Shown here in pieces: positions 8,988 to 17,602 of a stretch of DNA of 64,000 nt; positions within the stretch are counted from its first letter, which is position 1, and every line of letters begins with the position of its first letter. The notes under the pieces were generated by a model that was given only the letters and a program-made list of their open reading frames with translations, was not told the origin of the DNA and made no database searches. Source of the stretch: Saprospiraceae bacterium. GTDB taxonomy: Bacteria > Bacteroidota > Bacteroidia > Chitinophagales > Saprospiraceae. A program made the translations under genes and the position numbers. Location of the stretch: NCBI GenBank assembly GCA_016714025.1, contig JADJOB010000002.1:665501-729500 (forward strand), given 5' to 3'.

Positions 8988-10295
8988 ATGGCAACTTCTA
9001 AATGGACCGATGAATTACTGGACAGGATGCGTCATCAAGGCGATCCCCTGGCAGACCGGGCAGCAAAATTGTTATGGGAAAATCGCAACAGCAAGGAAAT
9101 ACTTGAAGAATTAAGAATTATCAGTCGAAATCACCATGTAAATAACTTAAAAAATGTCAAACCACTTCTTGATTATTTTCAGGAAACGGAAAATGTTAAA
9201 GTGAGTCCTGAAGAAATTGAAGCATTTCGAATTTCTGCCAAACTATTTAATAATTATGGCTTTCGGTTTTGTGGCTTATTGTTTTTTAAAGCTTTGCCAA
9301 CCGGTTATATGTGTCCAAAACCAGGACATGTTTTAGAAAGCACCAAACTGTTGGTAAATTATGCGGCACGACGCGTAATGGAAACAGCGCAATTTGTATT
9401 TGCTGTCAATAATGCAAATTGGTACCAATCCGGAAATCCAGGTTTAGAATCTATACAAAGAGTACGCTTAATGCATGCGGGCATGCGTATGGCTCTGTTA
9501 AATGACTCACGGCCTGATAAAAAATGGAACATGGAATTAGGTGTTCCTATTAACCAGGAAGATTTGTGTTTGACAAATCACTTGTTCTCGTTAGCAATGA
9601 TTGATGGACTGGATCAAATGGGTGTGCATCTTACTAACGAAGAGCGCAATGCCATTTTTATAACCTGGCAACGCATCGGTCAAAGCATGGGAATTAGTCC
9701 TGAATTGTATTCCAACAACATGGAAGATGGCATGGACCAATTTAAAACCATCCTTAAACGTCAATCCGCTGCTGAAAACCCTGATGGACCCATCCTGACT
9801 AAGGCCTTGCTCGAAAGCATGAATGAATTGCTAAGAACTAATATTTCATTAGAGCGCTTAGAAGATCTAACCATTTATTTTTTAGACGATAAAAGGAGTT
9901 GGAAATCACTTGGCATGCATAAACCAACAATATTTGATCGGATTTTTGATGCCATCGTTCATTTTTTAACCTCACTCAAAATCTGGCAATGGATTTTCAA
10001 TCATAACAACAGTTCGATTAAAGGAGGATGGTTTACCCGAATAATAAATTATTTCCTGGCCAAACGATTTAACCTTGAAGAACATTTAAGCCGGTATCCA
10101 AAAACCAACTTATTAGAATCAATAACTAAAATCATCCTGGTAGAATTGTCAAAAAAGGATTTACAGAATCCAACTTCTCCTAACTCCGGTGTCGATACAT
10201 TAGTGCCAGGTAAAAAATTCTTTATGTCAGACGAACTCTATAAAGAATGGGATCTGGGATCTTATGAAATGGATATCAATCCAAAAGATTTATAA
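8988..10295 (+). CDS. MpaB-family oxygenase (DUF2236, latex-clearing-protein-like)
   Basis: A 435-residue protein resembling the MpaB/rubber-oxygenase family, heme-b proteins with a globin-like helical core that includes the latex clearing protein Lcp. Supporting segments are LFFKALPTGYMCPKPGHVL, the R-x-RLMHAGMR helix that in the family holds a conserved arginine and histidine near the heme, and PINQEDLCLTNHLFSL. In known members the reaction is O2-dependent oxidative cleavage of isoprenoid-type C=C bonds; the substrate here is unknown. It lies 23 bp after the cyclase gene on the same strand. No Tat or Sec signal is visible, so it is probably cytoplasmic. Confidence 0.75.
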   Translation: MATSKWTDELLDRMRHQGDPLADRAAKLLWENRNSKEILEELRIISRNHHVNNLKNVKPLLDYFQETENVKVSPEEIEAFRISAKLFNNYGFRFCGLLFFKALPTGYMCPKPGHVLESTKLLVNYAARRVMETAQFVFAVNNANWYQSGNPGLESIQRVRLMHAGMRMALLNDSRPDKKWNMELGVPINQEDLCLTNHLFSLAMIDGLDQMGVHLTNEERNAIFITWQRIGQSMGISPELYSNNMEDGMDQFKTILKRQSAAENPDGPILTKALLESMNELLRTNISLERLEDLTIYFLDDKRSWKSLGMHKPTIFDRIFDAIVHFLTSLKIWQWIFNHNNSSIKGGWFTRIINYFLAKRFNLEEHLSRYPKTNLLESITKIILVELSKKDLQNPTSPNSGVDTLVPGKKFFMSDELYKEWDLGSYEMDINPKDL

Positions 10296-10353
10296 ATATA
10301 TACATCGCACACAAATAAAACGACTTATTCTACATGAGTAAAGCAATATCTAA

Positions 10354-10938
10354 ATGAACATCAGTAAATTAAAAAATTATCTGACGGCTAAACTCAAATC
10401 AGACTTGCCAAAAAATCTGACATACCATGGTTTACATCATACCATGGAAGTGTTGGATGTTTGCAATCAATATATCAAGCGTTTGCATATTTCTGCGGAG
10501 GATGCCTATTTACTACGCACCGCTGCCCTCATCCACGATATTGGTATTATGTGGACTTACAATGGCCATGAAGAAGCATCTGTACGATATTCAAAAGAAA
10601 TTTTACCAGCATTCGGATATTCCAAAACTGACCTTGCTAAAATTGAACGCATGATATTAGCCACTCAGATTCCTCAAAAACCTAAAAATATATTGGAGAA
10701 AATAATTTGCGATGCAGATTTAGATTACCTGGGTACTAAAAACTTTTATAAAACAGGGGAAACGCTTTTCAAAGAATTTATAGCGTATAAAGTTATTGCA
10801 AATGAAAAGGAATGGGATGCACTTCAAATTCGCTTTCTAACCAATCACCACTACCATACAGACTTTGCAATTAAAAACAGAGAACCTTTAAAACAGAAAT
10901 TTTTACAGGAGCTTAAAACCAAGTGGAATATTGCTTGA
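10354..10938 (+). CDS. HD-domain metal-dependent phosphohydrolase
   Basis: A 194-residue HD-superfamily protein. The metal-binding pattern is visible as H28/H29 near the start (YHGLHHTMEV), the H61-D62 doublet in ALIHDIG, a downstream histidine in NGHEEAS, and a late aspartate in ICDADLDYLG. The family hydrolyses phosphoester bonds in nucleotides or cyclic nucleotides; the substrate is not determinable. Because it follows the adenylate-cyclase and oxygenase genes on the same strand (58 bp gap), turnover of a nucleotide signal is a reasonable but untested idea. Confidence 0.82.
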   Translation: MNISKLKNYLTAKLKSDLPKNLTYHGLHHTMEVLDVCNQYIKRLHISAEDAYLLRTAALIHDIGIMWTYNGHEEASVRYSKEILPAFGYSKTDLAKIERMILATQIPQKPKNILEKIICDADLDYLGTKNFYKTGETLFKEFIAYKVIANEKEWDALQIRFLTNHHYHTDFAIKNREPLKQKFLQELKTKWNIA

Positions 10939-11049
10939 TATTTGCTACATGTATCACAAATTGTCGCCTTCATAAACTTGTTCTTTCAACTGGTTTAGTT
11001 CTAATATAAAATCAAATCGACATTCGATTCATTTGTAGATAACTAAAAT

Positions 11050-12291
11050 CTAAGTGGTCTCATAATAATTGAGATCCTTTGCAAAACTCTCTTTAAGATA
11101 CCAGGTCGATAAGGCACTTAATAGCAAACAAGTAAGTCCTACAACCCAGCTTGCAAACGATATATTGTATTGACCCATTAAATAGTTAAACGATAGTGTA
11201 ATGGGAATTACTGCCCCTCTTACAAAATTTGGTACCGTTGTCGTAACTGTAGCTCGGATATTGGTGCCAAATTGCTCTGACGCTACGCTTACAAAAAGTG
11301 CCCAAAATCCGGTAGCAATCCCTAGCATAAAACTTAAAAAATAAAATTGTTGCGAACTGATTCCCCGCACATTTAAATAAATTAGCATTAAAATAAATGT
11401 AAGGAATAAATAAGTAAAAATAACCTTTCGCCTGCTTCGCCAAACCTGACTCAACCACCCGGAAATAAAATCACCAATAGACAATCCAATATAGGAATAC
11501 ATGATTGCATCCCCTGTTGAAATTGGATCCGCAACTTGCATGGTTGCAGCAAATTTAGCGGAAAACTTTACCAATATTCCAATTACAAACCAAACCGGCA
11601 GGCCTATTAAAATACATGCCAGATATTTAAAGAAAATAGCTCGCTTTTGAAACAACATTAAAAAATTACCCTTCTTGATATACTTTTCGTCCCGAAGCTT
11701 TTCAAACAATCCACTTTCAAAAGTACCAATTCTGAAAACCAATAAAACCAAACCTAAAACTCCTCCTACAATATAAGAAATTTGCCAATCCCATTGTTTC
11801 GCTACCAAATTTCCTGCAACCGCTCCTAATGCGCCTGCCGAAACAACGATCATGGTGCCCCAACCTCTGTTTTCCTTGTCGATGATCTCTGAAATTAAAG
11901 TAATAGCCGCTCCTAATTCACCACTCAATCCAAACCCCGCGATCAATCGTACAAATTGGTATTGGTGAATATCGGTTACATACGCATTTGCAATATTTGC
12001 TAACGAATAAATCAAAATGGAAGAAAATAAAATTGATTTGCGACCAATCTTATCTCCCAAAATTCCAAACACTACACCACCAAGTAACATGCCTCCCATT
12101 TGCCATAAAAATAAAATATAATCATAGCGTATGACATCTTCCGGAGATAAGCCCAAACCTTTTTCCAATGACTCTTTTCCAATGATATTAAATAATTGCA
12201 AGTCGTATATATCAACAAAATAACCCAAAGCAGCTACCAATACCGGAATATTGAACAGGATACTTCTTAATTTACTTTTTTGATGCTGCAT
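11050..12291 (-). CDS. MFS transporter, metabolite:H+ symporter-like
   Basis: A 413-residue major facilitator superfamily protein with about 12 membrane helices. The loop 2-3 signature appears as GILGDKIGRKSILFSS, and the second helix pair carries GFGLSGELGAAITLISEIIDKENRGWG, which resembles the metabolite:H+ symporter and sugar-porter branches. The substrate cannot be predicted. It is convergent with the HD gene (111 bp apart) and is the last of four minus-strand genes separated by gaps of 18-162 bp, which need not form one operon. Confidence 0.85.
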   Translation of the reverse strand: MQHQKSKLRSILFNIPVLVAALGYFVDIYDLQLFNIIGKESLEKGLGLSPEDVIRYDYILFLWQMGGMLLGGVVFGILGDKIGRKSILFSSILIYSLANIANAYVTDIHQYQFVRLIAGFGLSGELGAAITLISEIIDKENRGWGTMIVVSAGALGAVAGNLVAKQWDWQISYIVGGVLGLVLLVFRIGTFESGLFEKLRDEKYIKKGNFLMLFQKRAIFFKYLACILIGLPVWFVIGILVKFSAKFAATMQVADPISTGDAIMYSYIGLSIGDFISGWLSQVWRSRRKVIFTYLFLTFILMLIYLNVRGISSQQFYFLSFMLGIATGFWALFVSVASEQFGTNIRATVTTTVPNFVRGAVIPITLSFNYLMGQYNISFASWVVGLTCLLLSALSTWYLKESFAKDLNYYETT

Positions 12292-12342
12292 TACGTATAG
12301 ATTTGTTTTTATAAAATTTGTTCACCCTTTAAAACTAAAAAT

Positions 12343-12906
12343 TTATAAGCTTGGAAAATCTTCCTTCAAGAGACAATATATTAAACTATCTAGAAACTGT
12401 CCATTATAAAAATAATTTTCTCTGAAATAAGCTTCTTGAATAAATCCATGATGCTCCAATAAAGTTTTAGAAGCAATGTTTTCAGGATTGACATTTGCCT
12501 CGATGCTGTGCAATTTGAGTCCATCGAAACCATAAGGGATAATGGTCTGAAATGTCTCTTTCATAATACCCTGCTTTTGGTATTTTGGTGAAAGCATATA
12601 ACCAATTTCACCTCGGTGGTTTGCTGTATCTATACGCCAAAATCCAATCGTCCCGATAATTTCGTCTTCCGGCTTTATCGTAATTCCCCAGGAAATGCCT
12701 TCGTTGAGCAGTAAACTATCATCTATTTTTTTTATCAGCTCCAATCCGTCTTTTTCACTTGTTGTAAATGGTCTGTCTATGTATTTCATAACCAAAGGAT
12801 CAGATCGCAGTGCATGAATTGCTGCAGCATCCCTTTTTAAAATTCTTCTGAAGCGCAATCGTGCAGATTCTAATTCAGGAAATGGATAAAAATTTAACTC
12901 GAGCAT
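12343..12906 (-). CDS. GNAT-family N-acetyltransferase, RimJ/RimL-like
   Basis: A 187-residue acetyltransferase of the ribosomal-protein alanine acetyltransferase-like group (acetyltransf_3). Seen: RLRFRRILKRDAAAIHALRSDP near the N-terminus, the acceptor strand IIGTIGFWRID, the acetyl-CoA loop region EIGYMLSPKYQKQGIMKE with the Q-x-x-G pattern, and ANVNPENIASKTLLEHHGF. The family transfers acetyl groups to protein N-termini or small amines; the target is unknown. It precedes the MFS gene by 51 bp. Confidence 0.87.
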   Translation of the reverse strand: MLELNFYPFPELESARLRFRRILKRDAAAIHALRSDPLVMKYIDRPFTTSEKDGLELIKKIDDSLLLNEGISWGITIKPEDEIIGTIGFWRIDTANHRGEIGYMLSPKYQKQGIMKETFQTIIPYGFDGLKLHSIEANVNPENIASKTLLEHHGFIQEAYFRENYFYNGQFLDSLIYCLLKEDFPSL

Positions 12907-13068
12907 GATGGCAGGTTGAATGAACGATTCAAAGATTTTTCGCTTAGTTTAATTGTTGATTGGGTATTTAAAGAATCTACAAATGAATAATAAAAAGATC
13001 TGGCTTATTAAGTTAGCTGCATTGGTGAACTCATTTGCTTTCTGCAATACGGTTTACTTCAAATGCAT

Positions 13069-13581
13069 CTATTCTGTTAATTTATATCGCTCCTTCAAAA
13101 TTCCTAAATGATGCATGGTGTGTCCTAATAAAATATAAGCAATTGCCCTGGCAGATACCGGACCATCCGCAATAAACTTGCTGCAATCTTCCGAAATCGT
13201 TTCAAATAACTTCAAATTGCTTTCGCGAACGGCTTTAAATTCTTCCAAAATATTTTCAAGGCTTCTTGAACTTACGTCCGCATTCGCCGCATATAAATTT
13301 TCATCAACGCTGGGTAATGGGGACTTTGAATCTCTCCGTGCCGCTACAAGAGCGCGGTATCCCATCACCCGCTCGGTATCAATAATATGCAATAACATTT
13401 CCTTTACGGTCCATTTTTCAGGAGCATACCGGAAATTCTCATGATCCCCCTGATATGTTTTAAATTGATTGTAAGTCTTCTCCGTATTTGCTCTGCTTAA
13501 TTGAATGATGTCTCCTTCCGGAACCAATTGAATGTATCTTAAAAAATAGTCTCTGTGTTCGTTTGGATTTGGTCTTTGCAT
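13069..13581 (-). CDS. DinB-fold metalloenzyme-like protein
   Basis: A 170-residue DinB-superfamily four-helix-bundle protein (named for B. subtilis DinB, unrelated to DNA polymerase IV). The histidine metal triad is recognisable: one histidine in KEMLLHIIDTERVMGYRAL and two in ILLGHTMHHLGILKERY. Members include bacillithiol- and mycothiol-dependent transferases and many uncharacterised damage-linked proteins. The gene is 18 bp downstream of the YjdI-type ferredoxin gene, so the pair is probably cotranscribed. Confidence 0.88.
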   Translation of the reverse strand: MQRPNPNEHRDYFLRYIQLVPEGDIIQLSRANTEKTYNQFKTYQGDHENFRYAPEKWTVKEMLLHIIDTERVMGYRALVAARRDSKSPLPSVDENLYAANADVSSRSLENILEEFKAVRESNLKLFETISEDCSKFIADGPVSARAIAYILLGHTMHHLGILKERYKLTE

Positions 13582-13599
13582 TTTTTACTTATTTTAATA

Positions 13600-13839
13600 T
13601 TAGATAGATTCATTGTCTTCTTGCACAGTTTTCAAACGATAACTCAATGCACCACTTGGACAACATTTAATTTGATTGACAAGCGCATCGGCATTTGCAT
13701 TGGATGCAATAATCCAAGGCCTTTCTTTTGGATGGTATACGGCGGGTAACATGCGTACACAAATTCCGGAATGAATGCATAAATCCGGTTTCCAAATTAT
13801 AGTAATTTCATTGTTGCTGTATTCAAGTTTTTTCTCCAT
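13600..13839 (-). CDS. YjdI-type mono-cluster iron-sulfur protein
   Basis: A 79-residue YjdI-like divergent 4Fe-4S ferredoxin (Fer4_19). The cluster ligands are in DLCIHSGICVR and in IKCCPSGALSYR, which matches the C-x6-C ... CCPSGAL layout of the family. The WKPDLCIHSG start and the IIASNANADAL middle are also characteristic. It probably acts as a small electron carrier; the partner is not known. It is the first gene of a pair with the DinB-fold gene. Confidence 0.88.
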   Translation of the reverse strand: MEKKLEYSNNEITIIWKPDLCIHSGICVRMLPAVYHPKERPWIIASNANADALVNQIKCCPSGALSYRLKTVQEDNESI

Positions 13840-13944
13840 TTCTGAATTGAACTATTGGAATGAATTCATTTTACTTTTTAATTTTAAAAAATAAAATTTT
13901 GAAACAATTTCTGCGTTAAATGATTTTGATATTTAAATTTCAGT

Positions 13945-14166
13945 TTGAAAAACATATCAAATATATTAAGCGGTTTATTAATTTTTTGCATATTTAGTTC
14001 GTGCAGCAAAAATGCTCCACAATGTAAAGAACAAATTAAAGCAGATTGCATCTGTACCATGGATTATAATCCTGTTTGTGGTTGCAATCTAAAAACGTAT
14101 CCTAATGCATGTTCAGCACAATGTTCTGGAATATATGAATTTAAAGCCGGGAAATGCCCCCAGTAA
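13945..14166 (+). CDS. Small Kazal-domain lipoprotein
   Basis: A 73-residue protein starting at TTG (13945). It has an N-terminal hydrophobic segment ending in a lipobox (IFSSC, with the cysteine near residue 20), then one Kazal domain: C-x-C-TMDYNPVCGCN-KTYPNAC-AQC-G with a final GKC. Kazal domains inhibit serine proteases, and bacterial copies are often cell-surface lipoproteins. It lies 299 bp upstream of a secreted metalloprotease on the same strand, but that gene has its own promoter, so cotranscription is unlikely. The domain call is secure; the target is not known. Confidence 0.82.
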   Translation: MKNISNILSGLLIFCIFSSCSKNAPQCKEQIKADCICTMDYNPVCGCNLKTYPNACSAQCSGIYEFKAGKCPQ

Positions 14167-14326
14167 AACATATTATAGATATCTGTTTATACTTAGTATA
14201 GATAGTCTAAGTTTTATACATAGCGTGGATAAGTATATGATCGCAGATATTTATACAGCTTATTGAATGATATACTTTTACATATATTAATTATAAAATA
14301 TTAAAAAAGGACAAAAATTAACAAAA

Positions 14327-14368
14327 AATCAGGGTAAACCCTGATAAAAATCAGGGTTTACCCTGATT
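14327..14368. promoter_or_regulatory. Perfect nested palindrome, probable operator or cis-regulatory stem-loop
   Basis: Two 19-bp arms (AATCAGGGTAAACCCTGAT at 14327-14345 and its exact reverse complement at 14350-14368) are separated by AAAA. Each arm is itself a dyad, ATCAGGG-TAAA-CCCTGAT, so the element carries four copies of the 7-mer ATCAGGG or its complement. It ends within the upstream element of the promoter of the metalloprotease gene, the usual position for an operator. There is no T-tract, so it is not a standard terminator. Confidence 0.65.
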
Positions 14369-14396
14369 GACAATTCAAAAAGTACTCGTATTTTTG
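14367..14396 (+). promoter_or_regulatory. Bacteroidota-type promoter (TTG-N19-TATTTTTG)
   Basis: TTG at 14367-14369 is followed, after exactly 19 bases, by TATTTTTG at 14389-14396, matching the Bacteroidota -33/-7 consensus TTG-N19-TAnnTTTG. Transcription would begin near 14403, giving a 5' leader of about 60 nt before the ATG at 14466. The -33 element overlaps the end of the nested palindrome. Confidence 0.65.
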
Positions 14397-14465
14397 CCTT
14401 ATTCTTCCCGCACATATCCGTCCCGTTTTTAGGAACAGATTAATACATCTTTAAATATACAGCTA

Positions 14466-17069
14466 ATGCATCTCGTAAAAAACCATTTTTGGGCATTGTT
14501 ATGCCTTGTATTCAGTTTCGAACTACTCGCGCAGCAAGTTCCTGAATTAAAAGTCCAGTTTAAGGACTTAAGTAAATACTCTAAAGTGGCCCTTCAGGTA
14601 ACTGAAGCCCGCAATTCCGTCGGGGTATTCCAAAATACGCAACCCCTTCGCCTGAGCCAAAGCTCGGAAACTCATTTTAAAACCAGTCTGGATGGTAAGT
14701 ACCAGCTATTGGATGTTCTTCAAACAGAAACGCAAAAATTACTTTTAAATAGACCTGAACAACTTACGCTGGTAATCCCAACCAATTCTCAAGAAATTAT
14801 CAAACTAGACCTTGTACGTGTCAATATATTGGCTGAGGGATTTCATGTTTTTACATCAGATCAGCAAAAGTTGCCATACAATTATAAAGAAGGTGTTTAT
14901 TATCGCGGGATCATTCAGGGTCGTGAAGAAGGAACCATGGCATCCATTAGTATTTTTGAAAACCAAATCATTGGAAGTATTTCGGATGATTATGGCAATT
15001 TGGTAATTCAACCAAATAAAGACACTCCAGGTCAAATGATATTGTTTTATGATCGCGATATCAAGCAGTCTTTTAATTATGAATGTTTGACAGATGATGC
15101 AAATACTGTGGTAAAACCCATCGAACAAAGAGGAATTCAAGCTGCAGGCGATTGTGTTAGAGTATATGTTGAATGTGATTATGCTTTATATGTAAATAAA
15201 GGAAGCAGCAAAACAGAAACTGTAAACTGGATTTCGGCTGTATTTAATAATCTGGCAACATTGTATGCCAATGAAAGCATCAATACTGCAATTTCTGAAG
15301 TGTTTGTTTGGACCAGTCAGGATGGTTATAGTAAAACGGATTCTTATACCGCATTGACACAATTTAGAAATGCACGTACAACATTTAATGGAGACATCGC
15401 ACATCTTGCTGCTTTAGGTGGCAGTAACATTGGAGGAATTGCCTGGTTGGATGTTTTATGTTCTTCTTATAAATATGCTTATAGCAATATTTACGCTTCA
15501 TATTCAAATGTACCAACGTATAGTTGGACTGTAGAAGTTATGACTCACGAAATGGGTCACAATCTTGGTTCAAATCACACGCACTGGTGTGGATGGACCG
15601 GTGGAGCATTGGATAATTGTTATACGCCTGAAGGAGGTTGTTCAAAAGGACCCGCCCCAACAAACGGCGGAACCATTATGAGTTATTGCCATTTAACCGG
15701 TTATGGTATCAATTTCAATAATGGATTTGGTACACAACCTGGAAATAAAATCCGTGCAGAAGTTGCAGCGGCAACCTGCCTTGGAACCAGTTGTGGCGGA
15801 GGTGGCTGTAATGCTCCAACCGGATTAAATATTACCAATATTACACAAACAACTGCTACAGGAAATTGGAACGCCGTTTCCGGTGCAACGTCTTATACGT
15901 TTGAGTATAAAACTAACGCTGGTACCACCTGGACCACTGCAAATACCAGTAACACCAGCTACAACATGACTGGTTTAACAGCAAACACACTTTACAATAC
16001 GAGAGTAAAAGCTACCTGCTCTTCTGGTTCATCTAATTACAGTTCAACAGTAAATTTCACCACCAGCAGTTCTGGCTGTGGAACTCCTACTGGTTTAGCC
16101 GTTACCAATATTACACAAACAACTGCAACCGTATCCTGGAACGCAGTTTCCGGTGCTTTGTCCTACAATTTTCAATATAAATTGACATCCAGTCCAACCT
16201 GGAGTCAATCAAACTTTACCAGTACCAGTGTAAGCTTGACAGGTATGTCTCCAGCTACAAGTTATGATGTACGTGTTCAAACTGTTTGTGCCGGATCAAC
16301 CAGTGCATTCAGCAACACCGTAACTTTTGTGACACAAGCAAGCAGTGGATATTGTACTTCACGAGGTAATAATTCAAATTACGAATGGGTAAAACGTGTA
16401 AACTTAGGAAGCATTGATCGAAATTCAGGTAAAGATGGTGGTTACTATGATGCAACGGCATTAGTTACAGATGTAAGTAAAAGTTCTACATACACCATTA
16501 ATTATCAAGCTGGATCAACAGGTGGTTCCGGGACCTTGTATTGGAGAGTTTGGATTGATTTTAACAACAACAATTCGTTTGCTGATGCCGGCGAGCAAGT
16601 GGTGTCAGTAGCTAACAAAAGCTTGAATTTACTAAGTTCAAACATAACCATTCCAAGTGGAGCCGCTACTGCAAAAGTGCGTATGCGTGTTTCTGTAAAA
16701 TATGGTGGTTACGCCAGTTATTGTCAAACCTTTGCGTATGGTGAAGTGGAAGATTATTCTGTAAATATCAAAGCAGCAGGTACTTTAGTAAATCCAAACA
16801 ATACACAAAATGTAATCGATGAAATTTCTTTGTATCCAAATCCATTTTCAAACAATTTCAATTTGGAATTTAATGCTAATGTGGATCAGAAAGTTCAATA
16901 TTTAATACTTGATCCTCTTGGACGTTTAATTAAAGAAGAGTCCATGGATGCTGTTCAAGGCCGCAATACATTTAAAATTGAAACTGGAAATTTAGTTCCA
17001 TCAACCTATCTCATTCAAATAAAATCATCCAATGAAAGCTATTATCGCAAGATGATGAAACTTGAATAA
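14466..17069 (+). CDS. Secreted reprolysin-like metalloprotease with two FN3 domains, GEVED domain and T9SS sorting domain
   Basis: An 867-residue exported zinc protease. Order: signal peptide (cleavage near ELLAQQ, about residue 22), a propeptide-like region to about 230, then a metzincin catalytic domain with the zinc site HEMGHNLGSNH (H361, E362, H365, H371) and Met-turn at TIMSYCH (M405). Two fibronectin type III domains follow (about 449-537 and 538-627; both begin with a cysteine and PTGL), then a GEVED domain (WIDFNNN ... FAYGEVEDYS, about 690-780), and a type A T9SS C-terminal domain (YPNPFSNNF ... YLIQI, about 795-867). It is likely released or surface-attached through T9SS. It has its own promoter and a strong terminator. 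Confidence 0.93.
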   Translation: MHLVKNHFWALLCLVFSFELLAQQVPELKVQFKDLSKYSKVALQVTEARNSVGVFQNTQPLRLSQSSETHFKTSLDGKYQLLDVLQTETQKLLLNRPEQLTLVIPTNSQEIIKLDLVRVNILAEGFHVFTSDQQKLPYNYKEGVYYRGIIQGREEGTMASISIFENQIIGSISDDYGNLVIQPNKDTPGQMILFYDRDIKQSFNYECLTDDANTVVKPIEQRGIQAAGDCVRVYVECDYALYVNKGSSKTETVNWISAVFNNLATLYANESINTAISEVFVWTSQDGYSKTDSYTALTQFRNARTTFNGDIAHLAALGGSNIGGIAWLDVLCSSYKYAYSNIYASYSNVPTYSWTVEVMTHEMGHNLGSNHTHWCGWTGGALDNCYTPEGGCSKGPAPTNGGTIMSYCHLTGYGINFNNGFGTQPGNKIRAEVAAATCLGTSCGGGGCNAPTGLNITNITQTTATGNWNAVSGATSYTFEYKTNAGTTWTTANTSNTSYNMTGLTANTLYNTRVKATCSSGSSNYSSTVNFTTSSSGCGTPTGLAVTNITQTTATVSWNAVSGALSYNFQYKLTSSPTWSQSNFTSTSVSLTGMSPATSYDVRVQTVCAGSTSAFSNTVTFVTQASSGYCTSRGNNSNYEWVKRVNLGSIDRNSGKDGGYYDATALVTDVSKSSTYTINYQAGSTGGSGTLYWRVWIDFNNNNSFADAGEQVVSVANKSLNLLSSNITIPSGAATAKVRMRVSVKYGGYASYCQTFAYGEVEDYSVNIKAAGTLVNPNNTQNVIDEISLYPNPFSNNFNLEFNANVDQKVQYLILDPLGRLIKEESMDAVQGRNTFKIETGNLVPSTYLIQIKSSNESYYRKMMKLE

Positions 17070-17105
17070 TCAGATTTAAACAGGGATTTTTTTATCTCAT
17101 TTCTG

Positions 17106-17144
17106 AAAATCTGTTCGTCCCAAACGAACAGATTTTTTTTTTTT
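17106..17144 (+). terminator. Rho-independent terminator of the metalloprotease gene
   Basis: A perfect 13-bp stem (AAAATCTGTTCGT at 17106-17118, complement at 17124-17136) with loop CCCAA, followed by an unbroken T-run to 17144. It lies 37 bp after the stop codon. Confidence 0.92.
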
Positions 17145-17165
17145 AAAAATCAATAATCGCATTGT

Positions 17166-17592
17166 ACCATTTCCCTTTAGACTTATTTTCTAAAGACTAA
17201 AACTCCTTTCTTACATATATCCTTCGTATTATAACCAGTCTAACCTCGGCGGGACGCCTTCGGTAACTGCCTTGTCCATTCAAATCTATTTCTAAAAATT
17301 ATTTATAGCATTAATCAATTACATGATTGCAGAATTGCAACATTGCAGTATTGCAGAATTTCCCTAAAGACTTCTTCTCTACAGACTAAACTTCTTTCAA
17401 GCACTTATCCTTCAAAAGTCATCCAGTCCTACCTCGGCGGGACGCCTTCGGTAACTGCCTTGTCCATTCAAATTTCTTTCTAAAAATTAATTACAGCAGA
17501 ATTCAATTATAGGATTTCAGCATTGCAGAATTGCAACATTGAAGCATTGCAACATTTCCCTAAAGACTTCTTCTCTACAGACTAAACTCCTA
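17166..17592. repeat. Tandem intergenic repeat, period about 188 bp, 2.2 copies
   Basis: This 530-bp gap after the terminator holds no gene. A unit with the words CCCTwwAGACTT, ACTAAACTCCT and a 42-bp GC-richer core recurs: the core starts at 17244 and 17432 and is identical in both copies (it contains CGGCGGGACGCC). A partial third unit runs from about 17557 to 17592. Between cores are short degenerate repeats of the type ATTGCAAC/ATTGCAG. The AGACTTCTTCTCTA word recurs near 63.6 kb. Confidence 0.85.
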
Positions 17593-17602
17593 AAAACGAC
17601 CT

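Noticed and set aside
12982..13110. Possible 42-codon gene between the GNAT and DinB-fold genes
   Set aside because: It runs into the end of the DinB-fold gene, lacks any motif and has no clear start signal.
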